This document shows, piece after piece, positions 17,054 through 26,210 of a DNA stretch of 64,000 nucleotides. Position numbers and translations under genes: made by a program. The notes below the pieces were generated by a model. The model did no database searches, was not told the DNA's origin, and worked only from the letters and a program-made list of their open reading frames with translations. Source of the DNA: Brachyspira murdochii DSM 12563 (lineage in GTDB: Bacteria; Spirochaetota; Brachyspiria; Brachyspirales; Brachyspiraceae); contig NC_014150.1 of the NCBI RefSeq assembly GCF_000092845.1, positions 124,001 through 188,000 of the forward strand, given 5' to 3'. Positions within the stretch are counted from its first letter, which is position 1. Each line of letters begins with the position of its first letter.

Positions 17054-19669
17054 TTATTTTTCTTTATCTCTGTCAGCTATTATTTCTTTTATTGCTAATA
17101 TATCATCAAATCCGTCTTTACAGTAAAATATTTTAGCAGTATCTCCATAAACTTTTTTGCAAGTGTTTTCAACAAAATCTTTAGTTAAAGCAGCTCCTCC
17201 AAGCAAAATTGGTATTTTTAATCCTTTATCTCTAATGTATGCAAGATTATCTTTCATAACTTCAGTAGATTTTACCAAAAGCCCAGACATACCTATGCAG
17301 TCTGCATTATGTTCCTGATACGCTTCTATAAATTTTTCTATAGGAACTTTAGTGCCAAGATTAACAGTTTCAAATCCATTATTTTTTATGATTATTTCAA
17401 CTAGGTTTTTACCTACATCATGCACATCTCCTGCTACAGTACCAAGTATTATTTTAGCTGTTTTCTCCTGTTTCTTTTTTTCTAAAAACTCAGATAAAAA
17501 GTCAACACTTTTTTTCATAACTTCCGCAGAACCTAAAACAAAAGGAAGCTGTATAGTACCTTCTCCGAATTTTACTCCAATATCAGCCATAGTAGGAAGA
17601 AGTATTTCATCTATTATAGCCTGAGCAAATAATTTTTCGCCTCCAAACTCTTCGCTGTTTTCTTTTACCTCATTAAGTAATACCTGCATATCTTTCCACT
17701 CGCCGTCAAGCATAGCATCTCTTATGGCTTCTCTTATAGGCTTTTTTATATTTCCTTCAGGGTTTAATTCTTTCTTTTCTTTTTTGTCAGAGAAATGATT
17801 TATATAATTTATAAGAGGCTCTTTAGTAATGTTTTTATTGTATATTAACTCTTTTGCTAATTCTATTTCTTTTTCATCTATTTTTGACAATGGAAGTATT
17901 TGAGCTACATTAACAATAGCAGTAGTAAGTCCATGATTAATAGCTTCATATAAAAATACAGAGTTCATTATTTTTCTAGCTTCTTCTTTAAGCCCGAAAG
18001 ATATATTTGATACCCCCAAACTTATAGAGCTTTCCGGATATCTTATTGAAAGTTCTTTTATAGCATTAAGTGTTTCTACTCCGGCTAAAAAACTGTTCTC
18101 ATCGCCGCTTGCAAGTGTAAATGTAAGAGGATCAAATATTATATCATGAGGAAGTATTTTATGAACATTGACAGCACGCTCATACATTCTTTCAGACATT
18201 CTTAATTTATCTTCGCAAGTTAATGCCATAGCTTTTTCATCTATTGTAAGAAGCATAATAGAAGCTCCGTATTTTTTGGCAAGAGAACATATTGCATCAA
18301 ATTTTTCTTCTCCCTGCTCCATATTAGCCGAGTTTATTATGGGTTTTCCTCCATATACTTTTAAAGCTGCTTCTATAACATTAGGTTTTATAGCATCAAT
18401 AACTAATGGCAGAGAAATTTGTTTAACATAAGCTGAAATAATTTTAGTAATATCTTCTATTTCATCACGTCCAGCCCACGCAGCATTAACATCTATAGCA
18501 TGGCTTCCAGCTTTTACCTGCTTTATTCCTATATCAAGCATGCCGTCCATATCGCCTGCGATCATAAGCTCTCTGAATATTTTACTTCCTGTAGCATTGC
18601 TTCTCTCTCCTATCATTAAAGGAGCAGGTTCTTGTTTTATACTTACAGAATTAAACAAACTTGCTATATAAGGTCTTGGTTTTTCTAAGGCAGGTTTTTT
18701 GGGTTTCACTCCTTTTACTTTTTCGGCTAATGCTTCTATATGCAAAGGAGTTGTACCGCAGCAGCCCCCTATGAATGCAAGCCCGTTCAAATTAAAAAAC
18801 TCACTGTTAATATCTGCGAATTCTTCAGGTGTCATACTATAATATGCTTTTCCCTCTCTGTTTTCTGGAAGTCCTGCATTGCTGTGTATTGATATTGGTA
18901 AACATGATATTTCAGAAAGTTTTTTTATATGACGCATTGCCATGTCTGGACCTGTTCCGCAGTTCATACCTATAGAAAATATATCCAAATTTGAAAGTAT
19001 TGTATATGCTGTTTCTATATCAGTACCCAAAAGCATAGTGCCTTCTTTTTCTATTGTTACAGAAACCATTATTGGTATTTCTTTACTTAGATTTTTTGCT
19101 GTGTCATTAACTGCCAATATAGCTGCTTTTAATTGCAGTACATCTTGTGCTGTTTCAAGAAGTATAATATCAACTCCTCCGTCTATCAATCCTCTTGCAG
19201 CTTCAGTGTAGCCATTATACATTTCATCAAAGCTAATTTGTCCAAGACTAGGTAGTTTTACTCCCGGACCTAAACTGCCTGCAATAAAAATATCTCTGTT
19301 CAAATCTCCTTTAGAACTAGGATTTTTTAAATATTCTTCTCTAGCTTCATTTGCTATTAATGCAGCTTTTTTAGCTAATTCATAAGTTTTATCTGCAATA
19401 TCATATTCGCTTAATACCCAAGGTATAGACCCAAAACTATTAGTCTTTGTGATGTTAGCATTTGCATTTAAATAATCTATATGTATTTCTTTCATTATAT
19501 AGGGTGCTGTCATATTTAATATTTCATTGCAGCCTTCTACATTATTGCCGTTTATAATCCAATATTCTTTTTTTATATCTTTTTTTTGAAGTTCTGTACC
19601 AGTGGCTCCATCTATTATCAAATACTGTTCTTTTATAAGTTGCCTTAATTTTTCTTTTATATTTTTCAT
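17054..19669 (-). CDS. metH: Cobalamin-dependent methionine synthase lacking the activation domain
   Basis: Transfers methyl from 5-methyl-THF through cobalamin to homocysteine. The order is: homocysteine-binding barrel (about residues 1-315) with zinc ligands in GMNCGTGPD and GGCCGTTP; folate-binding barrel (about 335-610) with MIGERSNATGSKIF and HAIDVNAAW; cap (about 640-730); and B12 domain (about 735-870) with GDVHDVGKNLV, whose His is the cobalt ligand, and MSGLLVKST. At 871 residues it stops where the roughly 330-residue reactivation domain would begin in full-length MetH. That domain is encoded by the next gene leftward. GGAG precedes the start at some distance. Confidence 0.95.
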   Translation of the reverse strand: MKNIKEKLRQLIKEQYLIIDGATGTELQKKDIKKEYWIINGNNVEGCNEILNMTAPYIMKEIHIDYLNANANITKTNSFGSIPWVLSEYDIADKTYELAKKAALIANEAREEYLKNPSSKGDLNRDIFIAGSLGPGVKLPSLGQISFDEMYNGYTEAARGLIDGGVDIILLETAQDVLQLKAAILAVNDTAKNLSKEIPIMVSVTIEKEGTMLLGTDIETAYTILSNLDIFSIGMNCGTGPDMAMRHIKKLSEISCLPISIHSNAGLPENREGKAYYSMTPEEFADINSEFFNLNGLAFIGGCCGTTPLHIEALAEKVKGVKPKKPALEKPRPYIASLFNSVSIKQEPAPLMIGERSNATGSKIFRELMIAGDMDGMLDIGIKQVKAGSHAIDVNAAWAGRDEIEDITKIISAYVKQISLPLVIDAIKPNVIEAALKVYGGKPIINSANMEQGEEKFDAICSLAKKYGASIMLLTIDEKAMALTCEDKLRMSERMYERAVNVHKILPHDIIFDPLTFTLASGDENSFLAGVETLNAIKELSIRYPESSISLGVSNISFGLKEEARKIMNSVFLYEAINHGLTTAIVNVAQILPLSKIDEKEIELAKELIYNKNITKEPLINYINHFSDKKEKKELNPEGNIKKPIREAIRDAMLDGEWKDMQVLLNEVKENSEEFGGEKLFAQAIIDEILLPTMADIGVKFGEGTIQLPFVLGSAEVMKKSVDFLSEFLEKKKQEKTAKIILGTVAGDVHDVGKNLVEIIIKNNGFETVNLGTKVPIEKFIEAYQEHNADCIGMSGLLVKSTEVMKDNLAYIRDKGLKIPILLGGAALTKDFVENTCKKVYGDTAKIFYCKDGFDDILAIKEIIADRDKEK

Positions 19670-19720
19670 TATTATTTATACTCCAATCATATTTTTTACA
19701 CTACATAAAAACATTCTAAT

Positions 19721-19755
19721 ATAAAAATACAAATATAACAAGTTTGTATTTTTAT
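19721..19755. repeat. Perfect 13-bp inverted repeat in the metH-ugd intergenic region
   Basis: 19721-19733 pairs exactly with 19743-19755 around a 9-base loop, with A- and T-rich ends. It lies 52 bases upstream of the metH start. It could be an attenuator hairpin in the metH leader, a terminator or a binding site. The rest of 19670-20132 (463 bp) is plain AT-rich spacer apart from the ugd promoter; I see no riboswitch there. Confidence 0.6.
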
Positions 19756-20039
19756 AATTATGTTTAGGAGTGTAAGTTTTTTATATTTTTTTGTATAAAA
19801 AACATATATTTAATTTATTTAAATGCTATTTAATAAAATTAGTTGTAAACTTTTTAATTATATATAATATGATGTTTTATATATAAATAATAAATAAAAA
19901 ATTAGTATTTTTCTTATTTGTATCAACAATAAATTATCAAAGACTTAATCACAAAAATAAAATGATAAAAATGAATACAATATAATATTAATTAATTTAG
20001 TTTTAAAAAAGTATATTAATAGTTTTTATGAATTATATA

Positions 20040-20068
20040 TTGACAATATTGATATAAATTTATATAAT
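20040..20068 (+). promoter_or_regulatory. Consensus sigma-70 promoter for ugd
   Basis: An exact TTGACA (20040-20045), a 17-base spacer and an exact TATAAT (20063-20068), about 65 bases upstream of the ugd start. It is one of the best promoter matches in the window. Confidence 0.75.
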
Positions 20069-20132
20069 GTATTTACATTAATCATTTTTTATCTGAAATA
20101 TATTTTAATAAATATAAGAGAGGTTAATAATT

Positions 20133-21440
20133 ATGAATATATGTGTAATAGGTACTGGATATGTTGGGTTGGTTGTAGGGGCTTGTTTTGCTGAAATGGG
20201 TAATTTTGTAATATGTGTTGATAATGATAAAGAAAAATTAAGTAAATTAAAGAATGGTATTATTCCAATTTATGAGCCGGGATTGGAAGATTTGATTAAA
20301 TTTAATGTTGCTGAGAAAAGACTTTCATTCAGTTCAGATTTAGAAAAAGCAGTTAAAGAATCATTAATATGTTTTATAGCGGTGGGTACTCCGCAAGGAG
20401 AAGATGGTTCCGCTGATATGAAGTATGTTTATACTGTGGCAGAGCAAATAGGTAAAGCATTAAACGGATATAAGGTTATAGTTGATAAATCAACTGTACC
20501 TGTAGGAACTGCTGAGAAAGTTAGTGAAATAATAAAAAATAATGCAGAAGAAGAGTTTAAAAATGAATTTGATGTAGTATCTAATCCTGAGTTTTTAAAA
20601 CAAGGAGCAGCTGTTGAGGATTCATTAAAGCCTGATAGAATAGTAATTGGTTCTAATTCTGAAAGAGCTACTAAAATAATGTATGAATTATATGCACCTT
20701 ACTTAAGAACAGGAAATCCAGTTATTACAATGGATATTAAATCTGCTGAGATGACTAAATACGCCGCTAACTCTTTTTTGGCTGTTAAAATATCATATAT
20801 TAATGAGATAGCTAATATTTGTGAAAAAGTAGGTGCTAATGTTGATATGGTAAGGCTTGGAATGGCAGCTGATAGACGTATAGGAAGTCAGTTTTTATTT
20901 CCAGGTTTGGGTTATGGCGGAAGCTGCTTTCCCAAAGATGTGAAAGCATTATTAAACACTGCTAAAGAAAATGGATGCGAATATGATATATTAAAATCTG
21001 CTGATTCCGTTAATTTTAATCAGAGAGAAGTATTTATTAAAAAAATAGAAAAGTATTATAATAACAATATTAAAGGTAAAACTTTTGCTGTATGGGGGCT
21101 TGCTTTTAAGCCTAATACTAATGATATGAGAGAAGCACCATCTATTACCATAATAAATACTTTACTTGAAAAAGGGGCAATTATTAAAGCTTATGATCCC
21201 AAAGCTATAGAAACTGCCAAAATTATATTTGGAGATAAAATTCTATATGCTAGTTCTTCATATAACACACTAGAAAATACAGATGCATTACTTCTTATAA
21301 CAGAATGGAATGAATTCAGGCGTCCGGATTTTAATAGAGTTAGAGATATGTTAAAAGATAAAGTAATATTTGACGGTAGAAATATTTATGATAGAAATGT
21401 TTTAGAGGAAAGAGGTTTAAAATATATTAGAATAGGGTAA
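20133..21440 (+). CDS. ugd: UDP-glucose 6-dehydrogenase
   Basis: Oxidises UDP-glucose to UDP-glucuronate with NAD+. The 435 residues show the UDP-glucose/GDP-mannose dehydrogenase signatures: the Rossmann loop IGTGYVGLVVGACFAEMG at the N-terminus, VDKSTVPVGT, EFLKQGAAV, and the catalytic cysteine in GYGGSCFPKD. The C-terminal UDP-binding domain contains WGLAFKPNTNDMREAPS. GAGAGG precedes the ATG and a consensus promoter lies upstream. It is transcribed towards the left polysaccharide arm and is convergent with the methyltransferase-kinase gene. UDP-glucuronate is a common precursor for capsule or O-antigen sugars. Confidence 0.95.
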   Translation: MNICVIGTGYVGLVVGACFAEMGNFVICVDNDKEKLSKLKNGIIPIYEPGLEDLIKFNVAEKRLSFSSDLEKAVKESLICFIAVGTPQGEDGSADMKYVYTVAEQIGKALNGYKVIVDKSTVPVGTAEKVSEIIKNNAEEEFKNEFDVVSNPEFLKQGAAVEDSLKPDRIVIGSNSERATKIMYELYAPYLRTGNPVITMDIKSAEMTKYAANSFLAVKISYINEIANICEKVGANVDMVRLGMAADRRIGSQFLFPGLGYGGSCFPKDVKALLNTAKENGCEYDILKSADSVNFNQREVFIKKIEKYYNNNIKGKTFAVWGLAFKPNTNDMREAPSITIINTLLEKGAIIKAYDPKAIETAKIIFGDKILYASSSYNTLENTDALLLITEWNEFRRPDFNRVRDMLKDKVIFDGRNIYDRNVLEERGLKYIRIG

Positions 21441-21460
21441 TAAACAACAAAGATTTTACA

Positions 21461-21513
21461 AAAAATACAACCTAGGCAGCTTTATAAAATATAAACATAG
21501 GTTGTATTTTTTT
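21461..21513. terminator. Bidirectional terminator between ugd and the methyltransferase-kinase gene
   Basis: A 14-bp inverted repeat (21461-21474 with 21498-21511) flanked by A and T runs. Read leftward, its sequence is homologous to the tail-encoding hairpins of the genes at 23.6 and 26.2 kb: it encodes, in a frame not currently used, a tail ending in YKAA. Confidence 0.85.
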
Positions 21514-21560
21514 ATGTTTTGGATTATGATAAAAACATATGTAATCCATACATATATTAA

Positions 21561-23420
21561 TTAGGTCTGGTCTGGTCTGGTCTGGTCTGGTCTGGTCTGG
21601 TCTGTATTTAACATTTTATTTCTGAAATTATCACGCCACTTTTTGACTGGTATCCACCAGGCTAATTTATTAATATTATTTTTTATGGTTTCAATTTCCA
21701 ATATATATCTATTATTTATATTTTCTATTTCTAATTTTAAATTAGATATATTCTGTCTATAATCTGTTATATTTTTTAATTGATTTTCTCTAGTAGAAGT
21801 AATGCTAGTTCCCAAAAAATCAATCAATTTTAATTCTGTTTTTGAATGTTTAATGATAATCCTATCTGTATCCTTGTATATAGGGTAATATTCAGACAAA
21901 ATACCATATATAATTTTGGTATTTTCGTCATTACAGAAAATATTATATATAAAATCATCAACTGCTCTAGATATTATATAATATAATGGGCAATAAAAAT
22001 TGAAACATAATTCATAATCTATAATATAAAAATTATCATTTTTATCAACTATTATATTACTAAAAGTCAAATCAATATTGGCATATTCAATTGCTGGACC
22101 ATATAAATCAGAATAATAATTAGAAAAAATATTTTCAAACTCTTTCAAATTAGAAAAATCTATTTCAACAATATTAAAACTTCTTAAAAGATCAATATAC
22201 TTATTAAAATAAAATCTATATTTTTCTATATCATTATTTTCTATACAGATTTTAAGAATATTCTTCAATGAATCGCCTTCAATATATTCCATAGATAAAA
22301 CATTATCAGCTATCATATAACTTTCTGCTATATTTATATTATTAAAGTTAGATTTTACATAATTATAATATTTAACCATATCTTTTAAATACTTAATACC
22401 TTCTGGTTTTAATGCCTTTTTAAATACTTTTTTTGAATTATTAATTGAAGTTTCAATTTGAAATTTATTGTCTCTATATCTATTGTATTTTACAAAACTA
22501 CATTCATTATCAAATTTCTTAGCTGAAGAGAAAATAAGAAAAGAATTAGCAAAAAAATCATACTGTTTATTTTTTACAATTCCATCAAGTGCCAATTTTT
22601 CATTAAAAAAACTTAATTTATCATAATCGTAATTTGGAGTATTATAATCTAATATGTCATCAACTGATGGAAGTTTAGAATCTGAAAATATTAATCTTGG
22701 CGTTTTATAATCAGGATATGGATAATAAAATGATGTATAATTGAATCCTGAATCTTTTAAAATATTTGTTATCTCTAATTTACCAAATGTTCTAACCCAA
22801 TTAACATTTCTATACCCCTCTATACCATCAAATATTTGTCCCGTATGATCTTCATGAGCTCCAGCAAAGTATTTTAAACCATATCTATTTTCTATAGCAA
22901 TAATTATAATTCCATCATCTGTCAATAATTTTTTTATATTTTTTAAAAAATCTACATATGGATTTTTAGTATTAGTAAAAACAGAAGCATATTCTAATAC
23001 ACCTACCAATACAGCATAATCAAATTTTCTATCAAACTCCATATCATTTAAATTTCCAACCATTATTTCTAAATTTTTATATTTAGAATTTCTTACACTA
23101 TTAATTTTAGCTCTTCTATAAGATAGTTCTACAGCTGTTACTTTATTTAACTTTTCACATAATACACCTGTTATAGCACCAGGACCTGCTCCTATCTCTA
23201 TAATAGAACTATTAGGTTTAAAATTATACCATTCTAATAAATTTCTTCTTTCAGAAACCAAATTAACAAAAACAAACCAATTATTATTATTATCTAAAAT
23301 AGTTCTATAATCATCACTACCATCATTATTTAAAACAATATTTAATATATCATTTTCAATATCTCCATCATTATATGAATCTTTTCCATTATAGTATTTT
23401 AAATTTATATTTTCAAACAT
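21561..23420 (-). CDS. Methyltransferase-kinase fusion (WbdD-like architecture) with pentapeptide tail
   Basis: 619 residues. Residues about 60-240 are a class I SAM methyltransferase (motif I IIEIGAGPGAITG, later GDIEND-type acidic N-terminus and VLVGVLEYAS). Residues about 330-520 resemble a small-molecule kinase fold, with YANIDLTFSNIIVDK and IIDYELCF as catalytic and metal loops, although the usual His before the Asp is absent. A coiled coil (about 530-585) leads to KLAWWIPVKKWRDNFRNK and then DQTRP repeats, ending at a stop directly after the repeat. This order resembles WbdD, the O-antigen chain terminator, which has a methyltransferase, a kinase, a coiled coil and a membrane-binding end. 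It is the last gene of the left arm. Confidence 0.72.
   Translation of the reverse strand: MFENINLKYYNGKDSYNDGDIENDILNIVLNNDGSDDYRTILDNNNNWFVFVNLVSERRNLLEWYNFKPNSSIIEIGAGPGAITGVLCEKLNKVTAVELSYRRAKINSVRNSKYKNLEIMVGNLNDMEFDRKFDYAVLVGVLEYASVFTNTKNPYVDFLKNIKKLLTDDGIIIIAIENRYGLKYFAGAHEDHTGQIFDGIEGYRNVNWVRTFGKLEITNILKDSGFNYTSFYYPYPDYKTPRLIFSDSKLPSVDDILDYNTPNYDYDKLSFFNEKLALDGIVKNKQYDFFANSFLIFSSAKKFDNECSFVKYNRYRDNKFQIETSINNSKKVFKKALKPEGIKYLKDMVKYYNYVKSNFNNINIAESYMIADNVLSMEYIEGDSLKNILKICIENNDIEKYRFYFNKYIDLLRSFNIVEIDFSNLKEFENIFSNYYSDLYGPAIEYANIDLTFSNIIVDKNDNFYIIDYELCFNFYCPLYYIISRAVDDFIYNIFCNDENTKIIYGILSEYYPIYKDTDRIIIKHSKTELKLIDFLGTSITSTRENQLKNITDYRQNISNLKLEIENINNRYILEIETIKNNINKLAWWIPVKKWRDNFRNKMLNTDQTRPDQTRPDQT
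21564..21604 (-). repeat. Pentanucleotide repeat CCAGA (coding strand), 8.2 copies
   Basis: 41 bases of exact TCTGG/CCAGA repeat inside the 3' end of the methyltransferase-kinase gene. In the current register the gene stops at a TAA (21561-21563) touching the repeat. Loss of one unit or gain of two would instead enter a 31-codon frame, starting at the last GAC of the array, that is homologous to the polar tails of the neighbouring genes. Confidence 0.97.
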
Positions 23421-23570
23421 TTTGTGCTTACCTCATTTTATAAAATGTAAAAAATTATATAATATTTCTATTATAACATTTAATATTAATTTTATCAATT
23501 TTTCTTAATTAATTATATATATAAACAACTATTAAACTAGATAAGTAATATAGAAATGACCATTATATTA

Positions 23571-23617
23571 GAAAAAACCTATGCGGCAATTTTATACTGC
23601 AACATAGGTTGTGTTTT
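23571..23617. terminator. Terminator hairpin that also encodes the radical SAM protein's tail
   Basis: AACCTATG (23576-23583) pairs with CATAGGTT (23603-23610), with an inner GCA/TGC pairing, and T runs lie on both sides. Read leftward, the hairpin encodes QPMLQYKIAA and the stop TAG lies in its second arm. Ribosomes translating the long tail would cover it. Confidence 0.8.
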
Positions 23618-24964
23618 TTTAAATTCTGAATTATTATAAAAACATATGTAATCACTACATATATAGTAATTAGGTCTGGTCTGGTCTGGTCTGGTCTGGT
23701 CTGGTCTGGTCTGGTCTGGTCTGGTCTGGTCTGTATTTAACATTTTATTTCTAAAATTATCTCTCCATTTTTTAACAGGTATCCACCAAGCTAATTTATT
23801 TATATTATTTGATATATTATTTAATTTATTTTCATAGGAATTAATAATATTATATAATTCTAAATTATTTGACAAGCTTTCATTAATCTTGACTATATTA
23901 TATAAATCTTCTTGATAATTCATACTATCTTTTAATTCTTGATATTTTTTTCTTATATCATCTGAAAACTTAGCAAATTTAGGGTCACCATTCATATCAT
24001 CTGACTGTATATACACAATTGTTGAACCTTTACCATATTTCTCTAAAAGAACCCACATTCTAGCTCCAAACTCAACGCTTTCTTCTGGTATATCTCTATC
24101 TCCATATGGAAAATCTGGACATATATAAACATGAGAAGGTTTTATTAAAAGCATAGCAAATACAAAGCCATATAAATCATCATCTGTCCTATTCTCTTCA
24201 CATATAATATATTTAAGTACAAACATATTTTTAGTACCGCTCTTTTTATATCTAATCATATTTTCTAATACTTTGGCATAACCATCAACTCTTTTCATCT
24301 TTTTATAAGTAGAAGGAGTACCTGCATCTAATGATGTTGTTATACATATTTTATTTTCCTTCAATGCATTATATACAGATTCACTATACTTTAATGAATT
24401 ACTAAAAAGCATAACAGTACCACAATTATTTTCTACTAAATAATCTAAAATCTCATTAAAATTATTTAATAGTGTAGGTTCTCCTCCATTAAATTCTATC
24501 CAATTGCCACCTACTAATTTTCCTCTGCTTCTAAATAATTCTATAAACTCTATTAAATTACTATAAATAGGAGGTTTGAATGTATTTTCTTTAGTAAAAA
24601 TGCAATATGAGCATCTTAAATTACAAGAGGTAAAATGCTGTATATTAAATCCTGAACTATATCCATGCCCTCCCAAATACTCAAAATTTACATCTTTATA
24701 TTCTCTTTCCATTAATAGATTACATTTCAGACAAGAACCTGTATCTCCATCTCTTAATCCATTAACTCTTTCAAATAATTCTTTTCTTCTTTCTACAACT
24801 AATTCATAAGTAACTTTTCCACTTTTCATTTCTTCTGCTGTTATTATGACTGGAGATATAAATGTGTTAGCACAACAACATGTTATACCTTCATAAGAAA
24901 ATCTTACACCAGATTCTATATATTTACAAATTTTTACTTTGTCATTAGGTTTAAAATTATGCAT
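23579..24964 (-). CDS. Radical SAM protein with pentapeptide repeat and polar tail
   Basis: 461 residues. The radical SAM cluster motif CNLRCSYC lies at about residue 114, followed by NWIEFNGGEPTLL (family GGE motif). Upstream there are extra cysteines, TCCC near residue 29 and CLKC near residue 78, which could hold an auxiliary cluster. The C-terminal part has a short coiled coil, then KLAWWIPVKKWRDNFRNK, four rounds of DQTRP, and a tail containing SDYICFYNN and QPMLQYKIAA. The substrate is unknown; in polysaccharide loci such enzymes may epimerise, deoxygenate or methylate sugars. GGAGG precedes the ATG. A related protein is encoded at 41046-42155. Confidence 0.82.
   Translation of the reverse strand: MHNFKPNDKVKICKYIESGVRFSYEGITCCCANTFISPVIITAEEMKSGKVTYELVVERRKELFERVNGLRDGDTGSCLKCNLLMEREYKDVNFEYLGGHGYSSGFNIQHFTSCNLRCSYCIFTKENTFKPPIYSNLIEFIELFRSRGKLVGGNWIEFNGGEPTLLNNFNEILDYLVENNCGTVMLFSNSLKYSESVYNALKENKICITTSLDAGTPSTYKKMKRVDGYAKVLENMIRYKKSGTKNMFVLKYIICEENRTDDDLYGFVFAMLLIKPSHVYICPDFPYGDRDIPEESVEFGARMWVLLEKYGKGSTIVYIQSDDMNGDPKFAKFSDDIRKKYQELKDSMNYQEDLYNIVKINESLSNNLELYNIINSYENKLNNISNNINKLAWWIPVKKWRDNFRNKMLNTDQTRPDQTRPDQTRPDQTRPNYYICSDYICFYNNSEFKKTQPMLQYKIAA
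23673..23733 (-). repeat. Pentanucleotide repeat CCAGA (coding strand), 12.2 copies
   Basis: 61 bases of exact repeat in the radical SAM gene. In the current register it leads into the polar tail. Loss of one unit would give a stop right after the repeat, and gain of one would give a hydrophobic tail of about 38 residues. Confidence 0.97.
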
Positions 24965-24988
24965 ATTATATTATCCTCCATAAATATT

Positions 24989-26125
24989 TTATAATTTAAT
25001 AGTTAACTTAAATACAAATAATATTGTAAATCTTATATAATATATATCTTTAATAAATCCAAATAAAGAGTACAATTTAGGATATTCTCTATTTTTACTG
25101 AAACTAAAACCAATAAAAGAAATAGAAAAAAATATTCTTTCAATTTTATGTAAATTTAGTATGTGAAAATTAAATATTTTTAATATGTTTTTATTATATT
25201 TTTTAAACTCATAAGTAATTTCCATTAATCTTTCTAAAAATACCTTTTTTTGAATATCATTACAAGAATCATATATAGGCATAATATTATCTTTAAGTCC
25301 AATTTTAATCCAATAATAAGGCATTTCTCCAATAAATCCTGGAAATGTCATTCCTAAATAACTTCTCATTCTATCTATACATTTATATTTAAGTTCTTTA
25401 TCTTTAATCATACATAAACTTAATATAAATCCTATAGATAAATCCATAGCCTGTACAAATGGATGAACCGTTTTTTTTATACCTTTCTTGTAGTTTGCCT
25501 CAGACCTTCCTTGTAATACTATTTGTTTATCATATCCATCACAAAAATATATTTTTCCGTTGTTATTTATAATTTCTGAAATTAATGCCATATGAGGTAT
25601 TAATGCATATATGTTAATATATGCATTGAAAATAACATCGTTTTTTAAATATTTAGATCTATATATTGCAGCAGGAAGAAGTACAATTTCTATTAATAAT
25701 TTAGCCAGTTTTTCATTATACGTTTCCCCTGAGAAAACTTTAGGATCTGTATAGGTTTGTATTATATCATATTGATCACTTTTTAAAGCATCATATATTT
25801 TATGCCAATGCTCAAAGCTAAGTCTATCATCATCACATAATATCCAAAAATATTTTTTAGTAACATACTCAAAAGCCCTAACTATATTAGCATTGCCTCC
25901 TATATTAATTTTATGTCTAATATGTGTAATATTATCATATTTTTGCGATATTTCTTCTAAAAATTCACTAGTACCATCAGTAGAGCAATTATCTAAAAAA
26001 GTAATTTGACATTTTTTTATAGGACTGTTTTCATCCAATATATCAGATACGATTTCCTTTAATTTATTAATTCTATTATATGTTATTAAAATAATATCCA
26101 AATCTTTATTAATATCAAAACTCAT
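24989..26125 (-). CDS. GT2-family glycosyltransferase
   Basis: 378 residues. The GT-A fold is shown by DIILITYNRINKLKEIVSDI at the N-terminus, LDNCSTDGTSEFL, and the metal-binding triad in YFWILCDDDRLS (DDD in place of the usual DxD). The C-terminal third is less conserved and ends in hydrophobic, basic segments (FIGFSFSKNREYPKLYSLFG), perhaps for membrane contact. There is no pentanucleotide repeat in this gene. TTGGAG precedes the ATG. It lies between the two genes that carry tail hairpins, so its transcription may depend on read-through of the 26.2 kb hairpin. Confidence 0.9.
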   Translation of the reverse strand: MSFDINKDLDIILITYNRINKLKEIVSDILDENSPIKKCQITFLDNCSTDGTSEFLEEISQKYDNITHIRHKINIGGNANIVRAFEYVTKKYFWILCDDDRLSFEHWHKIYDALKSDQYDIIQTYTDPKVFSGETYNEKLAKLLIEIVLLPAAIYRSKYLKNDVIFNAYINIYALIPHMALISEIINNNGKIYFCDGYDKQIVLQGRSEANYKKGIKKTVHPFVQAMDLSIGFILSLCMIKDKELKYKCIDRMRSYLGMTFPGFIGEMPYYWIKIGLKDNIMPIYDSCNDIQKKVFLERLMEITYEFKKYNKNILKIFNFHILNLHKIERIFFSISFIGFSFSKNREYPKLYSLFGFIKDIYYIRFTILFVFKLTIKL

Positions 26126-26161
26126 ATTATTTACTCCAAATATTTATAATCATATAAAAAA

Positions 26162-26210
26162 ATACAACCTATGCCACAATTTTATATTGCAACATAGGTT
26201 GTATTTTTTT
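26162..26210. terminator. Terminator hairpin that also encodes the GT2 protein's tail
   Basis: A 12-bp stem (26162-26173 with 26193-26204) plus an inner CAAT/ATTG pairing, followed by a T run on the right. Read leftward it encodes QPMLQYKIVA with the stop TAG near its second arm. It is the closest relative of the 23.6 kb hairpin. Confidence 0.8.

Noticed and set aside
19670-20132. Cobalamin or SAM riboswitch upstream of metH
   Set aside because: The region has no G+C-rich core or B12-box-like sequence; only a simple AT-rich hairpin is present.
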